Positions 43,783 through 53,281 are shown, counted from the stretch's first letter. The stretch is DNA of 64,000 nt from Paenibacillus glycanilyticus (GCF_030161375.1 NZ_BSSQ01000013.1:295583-359582); one strand, 5' to 3'. Numbers and translations: made by a program. The notes: generated by a model from the sequence alone, not told the origin.

Positions 43783-44517
43783 ATGAGATTTGGAATTATA
43801 GGAGCAGGGCCAATTGGGTCTAATATTTCTAAAAAACTAGTTAATAATGGGCATGACGTTAAAATTGCGGATGCACGTGGGAGCGAACGTTTAGAAGGAA
43901 AAGCACTTACGGGAGCACCTGTGAGCATAGAAGATGTGATTAAAAATATTGATGTTCTTATAATATCTATCCCTTCGCATGCGTTGCCAAGTATTCGCAA
44001 AATTGTAGATCAAGTTGGGGAGGAAGTAGTCGTTGTAGACACTTCAAATTATTATCCTCAAAGAGACAGTAAAATTGATGAGATTGAGAACGGCATGGTT
44101 GAGAGTGTGTGGGTTTCCAAACAATTAGGTAGGCCGATAATTAAAGCCTTCAATAATCTACTAGCTTATTCTTTGGAACATGAAGGAGCACCAGAAGGTA
44201 CTACTGGACGCATTGCTATAGCAGTTGCTGGTGATGATCAATCGCAAAAACAAATTGTCATGAATATAGCAAACGAATTGGGCTTCGACACAATAGACAG
44301 CGGTTCTTTACTAGATTCATGGAGACAACAGCCAGGAACTCCTGCATACTGCACAGAACTAACTAAAGAAGAACTAACCAAATCATTACAAAAAGCGAAT
44401 AAAGAAAAAGCCCCGTTCCTACGTGATAAGGTAATAGAAAAGCTATCTGTGGCTCCAGTTGGATATTTTTCAAATAAAGATATAGTTAATCTAAATAGAG
44501 AAATATATAATTCCTAA
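43783..44517 (+). CDS. NADP oxidoreductase, F420-dependent-reductase-like (pfam03807 type)
   Basis: 244 residues. Rossmann start MRFGIIGAGPIGSNISKKLVNNGHDVKIADARG, then VDTSNYYPQRDSKIDEIENG and a WVSKQLGRPIIKAFNNLLAYSLEHEG region typical of the F420-NADP reductase fold, though Firmicutes usually lack F420, so NADPH-linked reduction of another substrate is more likely. It may supply or balance reducing power for the two flavin monooxygenases. Ribosome site AGGAGG; it ends the operon before a terminator. Confidence 0.85.
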   Translation: MRFGIIGAGPIGSNISKKLVNNGHDVKIADARGSERLEGKALTGAPVSIEDVIKNIDVLIISIPSHALPSIRKIVDQVGEEVVVVDTSNYYPQRDSKIDEIENGMVESVWVSKQLGRPIIKAFNNLLAYSLEHEGAPEGTTGRIAIAVAGDDQSQKQIVMNIANELGFDTIDSGSLLDSWRQQPGTPAYCTELTKEELTKSLQKANKEKAPFLRDKVIEKLSVAPVGYFSNKDIVNLNREIYNS

Positions 44518-44570
44518 GTTGTTAGACGTTAAGTTAGCGGAAAACAATTGAGCAACAACACTAAATACTA

Positions 44571-44600
44571 CAGCTGCCGACAATTAATCGGCAGCTGTTT
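44571..44600 (+). terminator. Terminator after the monooxygenase operon
   Basis: CAGCTGCCGA pairs perfectly with TCGGCAGCTG around CAATTAA, followed by TTT only, so it may be partly leaky. Confidence 0.7.
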
Positions 44601-44767
44601 CTCTGATTAGAGGTTGGACGATAAAGATTAATTTACAATGGAATAAGCCTTGCTCAAGCCATGATCTTCTATTCAAAGCCTTAATCCCTGTAGGTGTTTG
44701 TTGTCGGGGCATCGCAAGATTCTGGAAAAGGTTCAATTAATAACGTGCGTATAATACGTTTAAAGTA

Positions 44768-44785
44768 AATTTGGCTAGCTAAATC
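44768..44785 (+). promoter_or_regulatory. Weak fourth copy of the TTTAGC palindrome before a LacI gene
   Basis: AATTTGGC-TA-GCTAAATC has a right arm matching 7 of 8 bases and a left arm 6 of 8 of the MarR-type operator seen at 39816, 40311 and 40377. It lies about 80 bp before the LacI gene at 44865. The rest of the 44600-44864 gap shows nothing I can name. Confidence 0.4.
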
Positions 44786-44864
44786 AAAAGAGCTGGATTA
44801 ATATTTAGTCTTGGATGTGGGTTTAAGATTACTATTGTCCTATATAAGCTAAGGTGGTCAAATT

Positions 44865-45848
44865 ATGCCGAAAATTAATGATGTAGCTGAAAATGCAGGG
44901 GTATCCATTACCACTGTTTCTCGTGTTCTGAATAACCGGGGCTATATAAGTGAATCAACACGAAACAAGGTATTTCTCGCTATGAAAGAATTAAATTATC
45001 AGCCAAATGAAATGGCACGTTCTTTGTATAGAAAAAAATCAAATATGATCGGGCTTATTATCCCCACAGTTACTAATCCATTTTTCAGTGAGCTAACTTA
45101 TCATTTAGAGTACTTTGCAAATTTAAAAGGGTATAAATTAGTGCTATGTAATTCTATGAAAAATATACAAAAAGAACACGATTACATCGATATGTTAAAG
45201 AAGAATCAAGTAGACGGCATCCTTGTGGGTAGTTCAGTTTTGGATGTCGAGCACTATCTTAATTTGAATTTACCCATTGTTTCATTTGAACGGACCTTAG
45301 CAAATATCCCAACCGTAACATCTGACTATATCACAGGAGGAAAACTTGCTGCACAATTGTTACTCGATAAAGGATGCTTGAAGCCTGCTCTGATATTTCA
45401 GGCGGGTGGTGGACCTCACCACCAATCACTATTAACTGCTGGGATAGGACAGGGGTTTGAGGATGTGCTGAAAGGTACAGCGATAAGACCAGTTTATATG
45501 GAGTTAGATCCGGACATTAACATTAATCAGTGTCATGGGAATGAACTACTACGGATCTTTAATGAGCATCCTGAAATAGATGGTGTACTGACCGAGGATT
45601 TGCTAGCTGCAGAGATCATTCGAATTTGTAACCGCTTAGATAAAAAAATTCCGGAAGATATTAAATTAATCGGGTATGATGATGTTATGATTCCATCATT
45701 ACTATCTCCACGACTTAGTTCGGTAAGGCAGCCAATTAAGGAGATGAGTGAGTATATTATTGAATCAATTATCAAGCAGATCAAAGGTGAAGTTGTTCCG
45801 ATGCTTCATACTATACCAGTTACCCTTATCGAGCGGGAGACGACTTAA
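44865..45848 (+). CDS. LacI family transcription regulator (first of two)
   Basis: 327 residues. N-terminal HTH INDVAENAGVSITTVSRVLNNRGYISESTRNKV and hinge YQPNEMARSLYRKKSNMIGLIIPTVTNPFFSEL, then the type 1 periplasmic-binding fold with DGVLTEDLLAAEIIRI and KLIGYDDVMIPSLLSPRLSSVRQPI. It is similar in layout to the next gene. Probably controls part of the fructan island; its operator is not known to me. Confidence 0.92.
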   Translation: MPKINDVAENAGVSITTVSRVLNNRGYISESTRNKVFLAMKELNYQPNEMARSLYRKKSNMIGLIIPTVTNPFFSELTYHLEYFANLKGYKLVLCNSMKNIQKEHDYIDMLKKNQVDGILVGSSVLDVEHYLNLNLPIVSFERTLANIPTVTSDYITGGKLAAQLLLDKGCLKPALIFQAGGGPHHQSLLTAGIGQGFEDVLKGTAIRPVYMELDPDININQCHGNELLRIFNEHPEIDGVLTEDLLAAEIIRICNRLDKKIPEDIKLIGYDDVMIPSLLSPRLSSVRQPIKEMSEYIIESIIKQIKGEVVPMLHTIPVTLIERETT

Positions 45849-45879
45849 ACTTCTATAATGTTGCTCTAAAAATAATTAT

Positions 45880-45893
45880 TGAAACGTTTCCAA
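45880..45893 (+). promoter_or_regulatory. LacI/CcpA-type operator before the second LacI gene
   Basis: TGAAACGTTTCCAA, the same GAAACGTTTC core as the three sites before the ABC operon at 47 kb. Suggests autoregulation of the LacI gene at 45952. Confidence 0.7.
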
Positions 45894-45951
45894 AATGGTG
45901 ATACTATATTGTTATCAGGTAAAGATGCAGTATGCATCAGGAGGTATCAGA

Positions 45952-46926
45952 TTGTCAAATTTGAAAGATGTGGCCGAATTAGCTGGCGTTGGGGTTGGTA
46001 CCGTATCGCGGGTCATCAACAACCAGGTATCGGTCAAGCCAAAGACTAGGGAAAAGGTCCTAGCAGCAATAAAGCAGTTAAATTATGTGCCCAATGAAAT
46101 CGCCAGAAACTTTAAAATGCAGAAATCAAATTTAATCGCACTATTGCTTCCGAGCATATGGAATCCATTTTTCTCCGAACTTGCTTACTATATTGAAGAT
46201 GAACTGGATCGCGAAGGCTACAAATTAATTCTGTGTAACAGCGGTGGCAAGCCTGCGAAAGAATTGTATTACTTCGATATGTTGAGTCAAAATAAGGTTG
46301 CAGGAATTCTGGGTATTACTTATAACGATATTGAGAGCAGTCTGGATACAGAGATTCCGATTGTTAGTATTGACCGTCATTTTTCAAAATCAGTTCCGTG
46401 CGTAACGTCGGACAATTATACCGGAGGACGGATTGCAATGCGGGAGCTGTACAAAGCTGGTGTTCGTAAGCCTGCATTCCTGGGAGCCATAACATCCGTG
46501 TTCAGTGAAACAATGCTTCGGAAAAAAGGATTTATTGACGAGGCAGAGACACTGGGTCTAGACTATATTATTTATGAAGAGCCTGATCCCGTATTAGACG
46601 ATTTGAAATACTTTGGAAATTTCTTTAAGGTTAGGGAGCACCGCGAGGTTGATGGCGTATTCGCCATTACAGATCTTTTTGCTGCCAAATATATTGATCA
46701 AGCACAAAAACACGGAATACGAGTTCCTCAAGACGTAAAGGTAATTGGTTTTGATGGCATTCAAGATAGTACGCTATTTCATCCAATACTTTCAACAATT
46801 CGTCAACCGGTAGAGGAGATGGCACGTACTTCGGTGAAACTACTTTTAACCCAAATCTCTGGAAATGCGATTTCGCAGGATACGATTCGGATTCCCGTAC
46901 ACTTCAGGCCTGGAGAGACGACGTAG
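45952..46926 (+). CDS. LacI family transcription regulator (second)
   Basis: 324 residues from TTG 45952, set by GGAGG seven bases upstream and by the family start SNLKDVAELAGVGVGTVSRVINN; an in-frame ATG at 45895 would add 19 residues. Recognition helix and hinge YVPNEIARNFKMQKSNLIALLLPSIWNPFFSELAYYIEDEL, then the sugar-binding fold ending GFDGIQDSTLFHPILSTIRQPVEEMA. Its probable operator is TGGAAACGTTTCAA, found before this gene and three times before the ABC genes. The inducer may be fructose or an oligofructoside. Confidence 0.92.
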   Translation: MSNLKDVAELAGVGVGTVSRVINNQVSVKPKTREKVLAAIKQLNYVPNEIARNFKMQKSNLIALLLPSIWNPFFSELAYYIEDELDREGYKLILCNSGGKPAKELYYFDMLSQNKVAGILGITYNDIESSLDTEIPIVSIDRHFSKSVPCVTSDNYTGGRIAMRELYKAGVRKPAFLGAITSVFSETMLRKKGFIDEAETLGLDYIIYEEPDPVLDDLKYFGNFFKVREHREVDGVFAITDLFAAKYIDQAQKHGIRVPQDVKVIGFDGIQDSTLFHPILSTIRQPVEEMARTSVKLLLTQISGNAISQDTIRIPVHFRPGETT

Positions 46927-46962
46927 AACTTTATACGTTAGGCCTGATTTTTTTCTCACCAA

Positions 46963-47101
46963 TTTGGAAACGTTTCAAAAAAGTAAATCATCAAGGTGTA
47001 ATTGATTTACAATTTGGAAACGTTTCAAATATAAAATATGTAACCGTTTCCTATTGTTGAAAAGGGGGATAATCTAAGACTAAAATGGAAACGTTTCAAA
47101 T
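46963..47101 (+). promoter_or_regulatory. Operator cluster and promoter of the fructan ABC operon
   Basis: TGGAAACGTTTCAA occurs at 46965-46978, 47015-47028 and 47086-47099, plus an incomplete site ACCGTTTCC at 47043-47051. The first two have centres exactly 50 bp apart; the third is 71 bp further. TTTACA (47006-47011) and TATAAA (47030-47035), with an 18-bp spacer, form a likely promoter whose spacer holds the second operator. Confidence 0.75.
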
Positions 47102-47125
47102 TATTCGAAAGTGAGGCAAACCCAA

Positions 47126-48034
47126 TTGAATTCTAGCCGTTTAAAATCAATTCTGAATAATTATCAGCTTTACCTTTTTTTGCTGCCCACTCTTTTGTAC
47201 TTTGCTATTTTCGCTTATTGGCCAATGTATGGGGTCATTATCGCTTTTAAAAACTTCTCCGTTACGAAGGGAATCTTAGGAAGTCAATGGGTAGGGTTCG
47301 AGCATTTTGAGCGATTCTTCACTTCCTATAACTTTAAAGAGTTGATTGCCAATACCCTCGGACTAAGTGTGCTTGGTCTGATTGTGACCTTTCCGCTGCC
47401 CATAATTCTTGCATTGATGTTGAATCAAGTTACGAATTTGCGGTTTAAAAAGTTCGTTCAGACAACAGTTTATGCTCCGTTCTTTATTTCGACTGTCGTC
47501 TTGTCTGGCATGATTCTGGTATTTCTCTCACAGACGGGGATTATCAATCAGGCGATCGTGCATTTGACTGGTAATCAGCCGATTTTGTTTATGACTCAAC
47601 CAGAGTATTTTAAAGCCATCTACATTTTATCAGATGTCTGGCAAGGGACAGGCTTCAGTGCCATTGTTTATCTAGCGGCACTGGCAGGGGTGAATCCGGA
47701 AATTCATGAAGCGGCTATTGTGGATGGTGCGACTAAGTGGCAGCGCATCTTGAATGTCGATTTACCTTCAATAATGCCTACGGCAATTATTCTGTTAATT
47801 CTCGCAGTAGGAAATGTAATGGGTGTTGGTTTCGAAAAGGCGTATCTATTGCAGACACCGACCAATTTACCGAGCTCTGAAATCATATCGACCTATGTTT
47901 ACAAGGTGGGTCTGAAGCAATCTCAGTATAGCTTCTCTGCTGCTGTAGGTTTATTTAACTCAGTTATTAATCTTGTACTACTCTTAGCCGTTAACAAAGC
48001 AGCCAAAAAAATGTCCAATACAAGCTTATTCTAG
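47126..48034 (+). CDS. Sugar ABC transporter permease (LplB type), fructan operon
   Basis: 302 residues from TTG 47126 (AAGTGAGG upstream); an in-frame GTG at 47111 has no ribosome site. Six helices. The EAA loop is NPEIHEAAIVDGATKWQRILNVDLPSI. First gene after the operator cluster, followed 13 bp later by the second permease. No ATPase gene is nearby, so it probably uses a shared MsmX-like ATPase. Confidence 0.9.
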   Translation: MNSSRLKSILNNYQLYLFLLPTLLYFAIFAYWPMYGVIIAFKNFSVTKGILGSQWVGFEHFERFFTSYNFKELIANTLGLSVLGLIVTFPLPIILALMLNQVTNLRFKKFVQTTVYAPFFISTVVLSGMILVFLSQTGIINQAIVHLTGNQPILFMTQPEYFKAIYILSDVWQGTGFSAIVYLAALAGVNPEIHEAAIVDGATKWQRILNVDLPSIMPTAIILLILAVGNVMGVGFEKAYLLQTPTNLPSSEIISTYVYKVGLKQSQYSFSAAVGLFNSVINLVLLLAVNKAAKKMSNTSLF

Positions 48035-48047
48035 GGAGGGACGAACC

Positions 48048-48953
48048 GTGTCCGTCGGTCAGACAAAATCATTAAGGTCTCGAAACGATCTACTATTTGA
48101 CATCTTGAACTATTTCGTTCTATCGGTAATCGCGTTAATTGTGTTGTACCCCTTGTATTTCGTCTTTATCGCTTCCATAAGTAATCCCACAACGGTCCTA
48201 AATGGTGAGATGTGGATTTGGCCAAAAGGCATTACGATGGAAGGCTACTTGCGCATTTTTAAAGAGGATAGCATCTGGAGAGGGTATGAGAATACCCTTT
48301 TGTATACGAGCGTAGGAACCATTATTAATGTTACGTTCACAGTCCTTGCAGGATATGCTTTATCGCGTAGAGATTTATATGGGCGTAATACAATTATGGT
48401 TTACCTACTTATCACGATGTTCTTCTCTGGTGGGCTTATTCCCACTTATCTGGTTGTAAAAAAATTGCACTTGGTCAATACGATGTGGGCACTAATTTTA
48501 CCTAAGGCAGTTTCCCTCTTTAATGTCATCATTGCACGGTCTTTTTTCCAAGATACGATTCCGAATGAACTTCTAGAGCAAGCTAAGATTGATGGGTGTT
48601 CGGATTTTACCTTTTTTGCCAGAATCGTACTTCCGCTTTCTAAGGCTATTATTGCTGTGTTGGCGTTGTTTTACGCCGTCGGTTACTGGAATTCGTTCTT
48701 TGATGCACTTATTTATTTGGGAGACGAGAAAAAGTATCCGCTGCAACTGGTACTACGCAACATACTTGTCATTCAAAATGAACTGGCAAGCCAATTTGTT
48801 ACTGATGTTGAATCGGCTGAAGTACAGCAGCGTGTAGCTAGCTTGCTAAAGTATGGCGTTATCGTTATTGCGTCACTGCCGTTGCTAGTCGTATATCCTT
48901 TTATCCAGCGTTATTTTGTCAAAGGCGTTATGATCGGTAGCGTGAAAGGATAG
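48048..48953 (+). CDS. Sugar ABC transporter permease (YtcP type), fructan operon
   Basis: 301 residues from GTG with GGGAGGGA upstream. Six helices, EAA loop ELLEQAKIDGCSDFTFFARIVLPLSKA and the usual C-terminus FIQRYFVKGVMIGSVKG. Its pairing with 47126-48034 and the lipoprotein at 49077 gives a complete LplABC-type oligosaccharide importer. Confidence 0.92.
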   Translation: MSVGQTKSLRSRNDLLFDILNYFVLSVIALIVLYPLYFVFIASISNPTTVLNGEMWIWPKGITMEGYLRIFKEDSIWRGYENTLLYTSVGTIINVTFTVLAGYALSRRDLYGRNTIMVYLLITMFFSGGLIPTYLVVKKLHLVNTMWALILPKAVSLFNVIIARSFFQDTIPNELLEQAKIDGCSDFTFFARIVLPLSKAIIAVLALFYAVGYWNSFFDALIYLGDEKKYPLQLVLRNILVIQNELASQFVTDVESAEVQQRVASLLKYGVIVIASLPLLVVYPFIQRYFVKGVMIGSVKG

Positions 48954-49076
48954 TTAAAGTAAAGCCGACATTAATGAAGATCATCACGCTAAAGGAGGTG
49001 GTCAATGTAAGAATAACTTTGGCGAGCGAATTCTAAGGGCGGTTGTTTTAAAAAAGAAAAAACGGGAGGAATTGAA

Positions 49077-50696
49077 ATGAAAAGAAGGTATGCTTCAACC
49101 TTATTTCTGTTAGTTTCTGCAAGCCTGGTATTTACAGCATGTGGCAAGTCTTCAAATGATCCGGAATCATCTTCGTCCAAAAATGGCAATGCAACCACAG
49201 TGAGTGATATTAACTTGACAGGGTATCCAATTGTGCAGGATAAAGTTTCACTCAAATTTGTATCTCCTAAAAATCCGTTAGCCCCAAGCTTCGGAGACAT
49301 GACGTTTTTCAAAAACCTTGAGACGCAATCCAATGTTCATATTGATTGGAATAATATTGCGAGCGACGGCTACCAAGAAAAGAAGAATCTGCTCCTCGCT
49401 ACGGATGATCTTCCAGATGCATTCTATAATGCACAGTTCTCTGACTACGACTTAATTAAATATGGCAGCGAAGGAACCATAATTCCTCTGGAAAATTTGA
49501 TTGAGAAGTACATGCCTAACTTGAAGAAGTTGTTCGAGACTCGCCCTGATTTGAAAGCTGTGGTAACGGCACCTGACGGGCATATTTACTCCTTGCCATA
49601 TGCTGAAGAAATGAACCTGATCGGCATGCCTAATCAGATGTTTATTAATAAGAAATGGTTGGATCAGTTAGGTCTCCCGGTACCAACTACGCTGCAAGAG
49701 TATCATGATGCTTTAAAGGCGTTCAAAGACAACAATGTAAACGGAAAGGGAACAGTAATCCCTCTCTCTTGGTGGTTCCAAGGCTGGTGCGGGAATGAAG
49801 GAGACCTGCTGGGCATGTTTGGAGCGCCAGACGTGACGACGGAAGATCACCGTATTGTAAAAGACGGGAAGGTTCAATATTCGCTGGCACTTCCAGAATA
49901 TAAGGAAGCTATTGCGTACTACCATGAATGGTATGAAGAAGGATTGATCGATCCGGAGATCGCTAGTATGGATGCCGAGAAGTTGAAAGCCAAAGGTAAA
50001 ACCGCTGACGAGACGCTTGGTTCTTTCATATGGTGGGAAGGTCCAGAAGTTGTTGGTGAAGATCGAATGAAAGATTACGTTTTGATGCCACCTCTCAAAA
50101 ACAACGAAGGCGAAGTCGTCATCGGCAAAACGAACTATTCGGAGTATTCCCGCGATTCTTTCGTTATTACAAAAGCGAACAAGCAACCGGAAATTACTGC
50201 GCGTTGGGCTGATCAGTTGTATGATCCAAAAACGGCTATTCAAGCACATTGGGGACCGATTGGAGAAGTATACAAGGAAGAGAACGGTAAACTAGTAAAC
50301 CTGCCGGTTCCAGCTGGCACGACAGCTGGTGAATACCGCATTAAAGTGGCACCAGGCGGACCGACTGTAATTACGAACGATGAATTTGGTACACTCGTCG
50401 ATATGGAGCCGCGTGCTAAGCAACGGCTGGACGAACTGAAACAGTATTACTTCCCGTATCAAGTGAAAGAAAATTATCCTTTCGTATTCTTCTCCGCAGA
50501 AGATCTGGACAAGATCAACCAAATTGAGACACAACTCAAAGAGTATACAAAGCAAATGAAAGCAAAATGGCTCATGGATGGCGGCGTTGATAAAGAATGG
50601 GATGGTTACTTGAAGAAACTTGATCAAATCGGATTGCAAGAACTGCTCCAAATTTATCAAAAGGGCTATGACGATTTCAAGAAAAACAATACTTAA
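49077..50696 (+). CDS. Extracellular solute-binding lipoprotein, fructan operon
   Basis: 539 residues. Lipoprotein signal with lipobox FTAC, then the LplA-type fold: DDLPDAFYNAQFSDYDLIKYG, IPLENLIEKYMPNLKKLFETRP, PDGHIYSLPYAEE. Ribosome site GGGAGGAATTG. Together with two permeases upstream and an intracellular GH32 enzyme downstream, it most likely binds fructose oligosaccharides. The fructan substrate is inferred from these neighbours. Confidence 0.92.
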   Translation: MKRRYASTLFLLVSASLVFTACGKSSNDPESSSSKNGNATTVSDINLTGYPIVQDKVSLKFVSPKNPLAPSFGDMTFFKNLETQSNVHIDWNNIASDGYQEKKNLLLATDDLPDAFYNAQFSDYDLIKYGSEGTIIPLENLIEKYMPNLKKLFETRPDLKAVVTAPDGHIYSLPYAEEMNLIGMPNQMFINKKWLDQLGLPVPTTLQEYHDALKAFKDNNVNGKGTVIPLSWWFQGWCGNEGDLLGMFGAPDVTTEDHRIVKDGKVQYSLALPEYKEAIAYYHEWYEEGLIDPEIASMDAEKLKAKGKTADETLGSFIWWEGPEVVGEDRMKDYVLMPPLKNNEGEVVIGKTNYSEYSRDSFVITKANKQPEITARWADQLYDPKTAIQAHWGPIGEVYKEENGKLVNLPVPAGTTAGEYRIKVAPGGPTVITNDEFGTLVDMEPRAKQRLDELKQYYFPYQVKENYPFVFFSAEDLDKINQIETQLKEYTKQMKAKWLMDGGVDKEWDGYLKKLDQIGLQELLQIYQKGYDDFKKNNT

Positions 50697-50730
50697 AGCA
50701 AGCCGGATAAAAACCTGCAAATAACGCACA

Positions 50731-50769
50731 GAACAAACCGGAGCAATGCGCTGTTGTTCCGGTTTGTTG
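50731..50769 (+). terminator. Hairpin between the binding-protein and GH32 genes
   Basis: AACAAACCGGAGCAA pairs with TTGTTCCGGTTTGTT with one G-T pair. Few T follow, so it may only partly terminate or protect the upstream mRNA. Confidence 0.55.
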
Positions 50770-50817
50770 TTCCTGCAAGATAAGGCTTTTGCTTTCTAAT
50801 GGAAGGATGAACACGAA

Positions 50818-52320
50818 TTGACAACTCAAATCATGGATCAAAGATACCGACCGCAATTTCACTTTACACCAGAGGCAAATTGGATGAATGACCCCAATGG
50901 GATGGTTTTCTTTGAAGGTGAGTATCATCTCTTTTATCAATATCATCCGAATGGGACCACCTGGGGACCGATGCACTGGGGACACGCAATCAGTTCGAAT
51001 CTTGTACATTGGGAGCACATGCCGATCGCAATGAAGCCAGATCATAACGGTTTTATCTTCTCCGGAAGCATTGTTGTAGATTGGAAAGACAGCAGCGGTC
51101 TCTTCGGTGGCCAACCGGGTCTCGTTGCCCTTTTCACTCAAGCAGACCAGTATCCGGACTCTGATCGTCCAAGACAGAGGCAAAGTTTGGCGTACAGTTC
51201 GGATAAAGGAAGAAGCTGGACGATGTACGAGAACAACCCTGTATTAGTGAACGAGGAGTATACTGACTTCCGCGATCCAAAAGTATTTTGGTATGAGCAG
51301 AAGCAGCATTGGGTAATGGTTCTGGCTGCCGGAGATCGTGTTCAATTTTATGCTTCTTATGACTTAAAGACTTGGACGTTTGCAAGTGAATTTGGTATGC
51401 AGGAAGGTTCTCATGAAGGTGTCTGGGAATGCCCAGATCTGATCGAGTTGCCAATTGAGGGTACAGAAGGTGAGAGCAAGTGGGTGCTTATTCTCAGCAT
51501 CGGAGATCATCCTGATTATACCGAGGGCTCCAGAACCCAGTATTTCATTGGGGAGTTCGATGGTACAAGCTTTAAAAATGAAAACAATTCCGACAGTATC
51601 CTATGGCTTGATCACGGCCGTGATAATTATGCCGGTGTCACATGGTCAGATGTTCAACGACCAGATCGAGCGAAGCTGTTTATTGGATGGATGAGCAATT
51701 GGAAATATGCCAATTTGACGCCGACACAGGAATGGCGAAGTGCCATGACGCTTCCGAGAGAGTTACGGCTGCGCCACACACCTTCCGGTATTCAAATTGT
51801 GCAGTTACCTATTCCGGCACTCCAGTTATTGAGAGAACAGGGTAAGAGTCTACATTGGGAAGATATTAACATTCGTCCTGGAGGTAATTTGCTGGCAGGA
51901 CTCAATGGCGAAAGATACGAGCTGATTTGTGAAATTGAAGTAGATCATGTAGAGGAAGTCGGATTTAATCTTCGGTCATCGGATACCGAAAAGACAGTAG
52001 TCGGTTATCGTGGAGCTGAGAAAAGATTATTTGTTAATCGTTGCGAATCAGGTGAAAGTGGATTTCATAATCAATTTGCATGCAGGCATGATGTTCAGCT
52101 CGAACCTATTGAAGGTCGTATTCGTCTTCACTTATTCATCGATCATTCTTCCGTTGAGATTTTTGCTAATGATGGAGAGCTGGTCATTACTGATCAGATA
52201 TTCCCGGATCCTTCAAGTGTAGGGTTGGAGCTGTATACCTGCGGCGGTGAAGCAACCATTCATCGACTGGACTTTCATCCGCTCCAATCGATCTATTCGT
52301 ATGAGCCGGTATTTGGTTAG
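50818..52320 (+). CDS. Intracellular glycoside hydrolase family 32 (fructosidase)
   Basis: 500 residues from TTG 50818 (GGAAGGATG upstream), without a signal peptide. All three canonical GH32 acids are present: nucleophile Asp25 in NWMNDPNG, transition-state Asp153 in FRDPKVF and acid/base Glu204 in WECPDL; also FSGSIVV. The C-terminal beta sandwich has the SSVEIFANDGELVITDQIFP motif. It should release fructose from beta-fructosides brought in by the ABC system (or sucrose). The ROK kinase follows by 13 bp. Confidence 0.93.
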   Translation: MTTQIMDQRYRPQFHFTPEANWMNDPNGMVFFEGEYHLFYQYHPNGTTWGPMHWGHAISSNLVHWEHMPIAMKPDHNGFIFSGSIVVDWKDSSGLFGGQPGLVALFTQADQYPDSDRPRQRQSLAYSSDKGRSWTMYENNPVLVNEEYTDFRDPKVFWYEQKQHWVMVLAAGDRVQFYASYDLKTWTFASEFGMQEGSHEGVWECPDLIELPIEGTEGESKWVLILSIGDHPDYTEGSRTQYFIGEFDGTSFKNENNSDSILWLDHGRDNYAGVTWSDVQRPDRAKLFIGWMSNWKYANLTPTQEWRSAMTLPRELRLRHTPSGIQIVQLPIPALQLLREQGKSLHWEDINIRPGGNLLAGLNGERYELICEIEVDHVEEVGFNLRSSDTEKTVVGYRGAEKRLFVNRCESGESGFHNQFACRHDVQLEPIEGRIRLHLFIDHSSVEIFANDGELVITDQIFPDPSSVGLELYTCGGEATIHRLDFHPLQSIYSYEPVFG

Positions 52321-52333
52321 GAGGTGAAATGAT

Positions 52334-53209
52334 ATGTTACTGGGGGCTATTGAAGGCGGAGGAACTAAATTTGTTTGTGGAATAGGTACTATTGATGGTG
52401 AAATCATAGAACGAATATCCATTCCAACCACAACACCTGAAGTGACTATGGATCAGGCCATGTCCTTCTTTTCTAACAAAGGCATCGTGGCAATAGGAGT
52501 GGGTACTTTCGGGCCTATCGATATAAACCCTTTAAGTCCTGCTTTTGGTTCGGTCACGAGTACACCAAAACCATACTGGAGCGGATATCGAATTCTGGAT
52601 CATATTAAGCAAAGAATGGATATTCCAGTTGGATTCGATACCGATGTGAATGCGGCTGCCTTAGGCGAATCTGTATGGGGGGCGGCAGCTGGACTTCGTA
52701 ACTGTTTATATATGACGGTTGGAACGGGGATTGGTGTGGGCGCGATCGTTGAAGGGAATCTGGTGCACGGATTGATGCACCCAGAGATGGGGCATATCGT
52801 CGTGAATCGTCATCCGATGGACAGTTATGCTGGAAACTGTCCCTATCATGGCGATTGTCTAGAAGGAATGGCTTCTGGACCAGCGGTAGAGAAGAGATGG
52901 AATACTAAAGCCATGCTATTGGGAGATTCTCATACTGCCTGGGAGTTGGAGAGCTTCTACATTGGTCAAGCATTAGCAAACTACATTCTCGTTCTTTCGC
53001 CAGAGATAATCATCTTAGGTGGCGGCATTATGAACCAAAAGCATTTGTTCCCGCTGATAAGAGAACAAGTGAAAAAGCGTTTAAACGGTTATGTAGATCA
53101 TCCTGTTTTTGCTTCCGATTTAGAAACCTATATTGTTCCGCCTTCTCTTGGAGGTAGTGCAGGTTTGTGTGGTGCATTAGCTTTAGCAAAGAAAGCATTA
53201 ATGAAATAA
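52334..53209 (+). CDS. ROK family fructokinase
   Basis: 291 residues. ATP site LLGAIEGGGTKFVCGIG at the start, DTDVNAAALGESVWGAA and TVGTGIGVGAIVEGNLVHG, then the zinc motif NRHPMDSYAGNCPYHGDCLEGMASGPAVEKRW, which is the signature of ROK fructokinases. It phosphorylates fructose freed by the GH32 enzyme upstream. Ribosome site AGGAGGTGA. Confidence 0.92.
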   Translation: MLLGAIEGGGTKFVCGIGTIDGEIIERISIPTTTPEVTMDQAMSFFSNKGIVAIGVGTFGPIDINPLSPAFGSVTSTPKPYWSGYRILDHIKQRMDIPVGFDTDVNAAALGESVWGAAAGLRNCLYMTVGTGIGVGAIVEGNLVHGLMHPEMGHIVVNRHPMDSYAGNCPYHGDCLEGMASGPAVEKRWNTKAMLLGDSHTAWELESFYIGQALANYILVLSPEIIILGGGIMNQKHLFPLIREQVKKRLNGYVDHPVFASDLETYIVPPSLGGSAGLCGALALAKKALMK

Positions 53210-53281
53210 GCAGTAGTTAGTTCTCTCCAACTATACATTGACAAGAGTCCGTATAGATGGGGAGAATTTAATCCGTCAAAA

